Below, piece by piece: positions 21,744 to 21,827 of a stretch of 21,827 bases of DNA (its first letter is position 1; the number at the start of each line of letters is the position of its first letter). The notes under the pieces were generated by a model. That model worked only from the letters and a program-made list of their open reading frames with translations, had not been told where the DNA came from and made no database searches. The DNA lies in NCBI GenBank assembly GCA_910586835.1, contig CAJUJU010000027.1, positions 1 through 21,827 of the forward strand, written 5' to 3'. The translations under genes and the position numbers were made by a program. Source of the stretch: an uncultured Acetatifactor sp. Lineage in GTDB: Bacteria; Bacillota; Clostridia; Lachnospirales; Lachnospiraceae.

Positions 21744-21827
21744 TCAGCATACCTCCTTGTTTTCGTTCGGCGCCCTGTATGAACCGCTGCGCTCCTCTTC
21801 AGTCTACCATAATTTCATGCGCTTCAG

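Noticed and set aside
20295..21782. A 495-aa open frame on the plus strand
   Set aside because: It runs antisense to the clear FAD protein gene, is rich in His and Leu as expected of a shadow frame in GC-rich DNA, has no ribosome binding site, and matches no family I know.

Overview
The window looks like chromosome of a Gram-positive anaerobe of the Clostridia, most likely Lachnospiraceae. This is inferred from moderately high GC with AT-rich gaps, strong AGGAGG-type ribosome binding sites, sigma-A promoters, a CcpA-type cre site, lipobox lipoproteins and a tRNA without an encoded CCA. All but two of the genes lie on the minus strand. I see no CRISPR array, insertion sequence or prophage.

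Layout. 1-225: a tRNA-Leu with anticodon AAG, with its own promoter and terminator. 226-3321: two divergent lipoprotein genes, a large orphan solute-binding-type protein (TTG start) and a small DUF4352-like lipoprotein. 3331-7902: a five-gene minus-strand operon for 4,5-unsaturated uronate catabolism, in the order kduI, kduD/dhuD, rpiB-family isomerase (dhuI-like), eda with an extra C-terminal domain, kdgK. It starts at a promoter overlapped by a perfect cre consensus and ends at a bidirectional terminator. 8033-8926: a divergent AraC-type regulator, probably made from a leaderless mRNA, is the obvious candidate regulator. The operon would turn the unsaturated uronate left by polysaccharide lyases (pectin, glycosaminoglycan or similar) into pyruvate and glyceraldehyde-3-phosphate: isomerisation, NADH-dependent reduction to KDG, phosphorylation, aldol cleavage. 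No lyase or transporter is in the window.

8961-10215: an Rpn-family PD-(D/E)XK nuclease gene. It has an in-frame internal start that could make a short C-terminal protein, and next to it lies a 64-bp palindromic element built from three copies of a 13-mer. 10216-13777: housekeeping genes, namely a stand-alone TrpB2, a PaaI-type thioesterase, a single-domain MazG and a long-form PurC. 13784-16299: a TetR / ABC ATPase / FtsX-like permease operon with a near-consensus promoter and a palindromic operator. 16322-17422: an NAD-binding epimerase-like protein. 17479-19048: a soluble chemoreceptor with a C-terminal CZB zinc-sensing domain. 19098-20259: a compact NUDIX / two-TM small protein / GNAT operon. 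20376-21743: a COG2509-like FAD protein, with a degenerate copy of its 3' end just downstream.

Most genes belong to known families. The points most worth a second look are the possible gene-within-a-gene in the Rpn nuclease and its neighbouring alternative hairpins, the pairing of two unrelated isomerase families in one uronate operon, the leaderless AraC regulator, and the A34 leucine tRNA.
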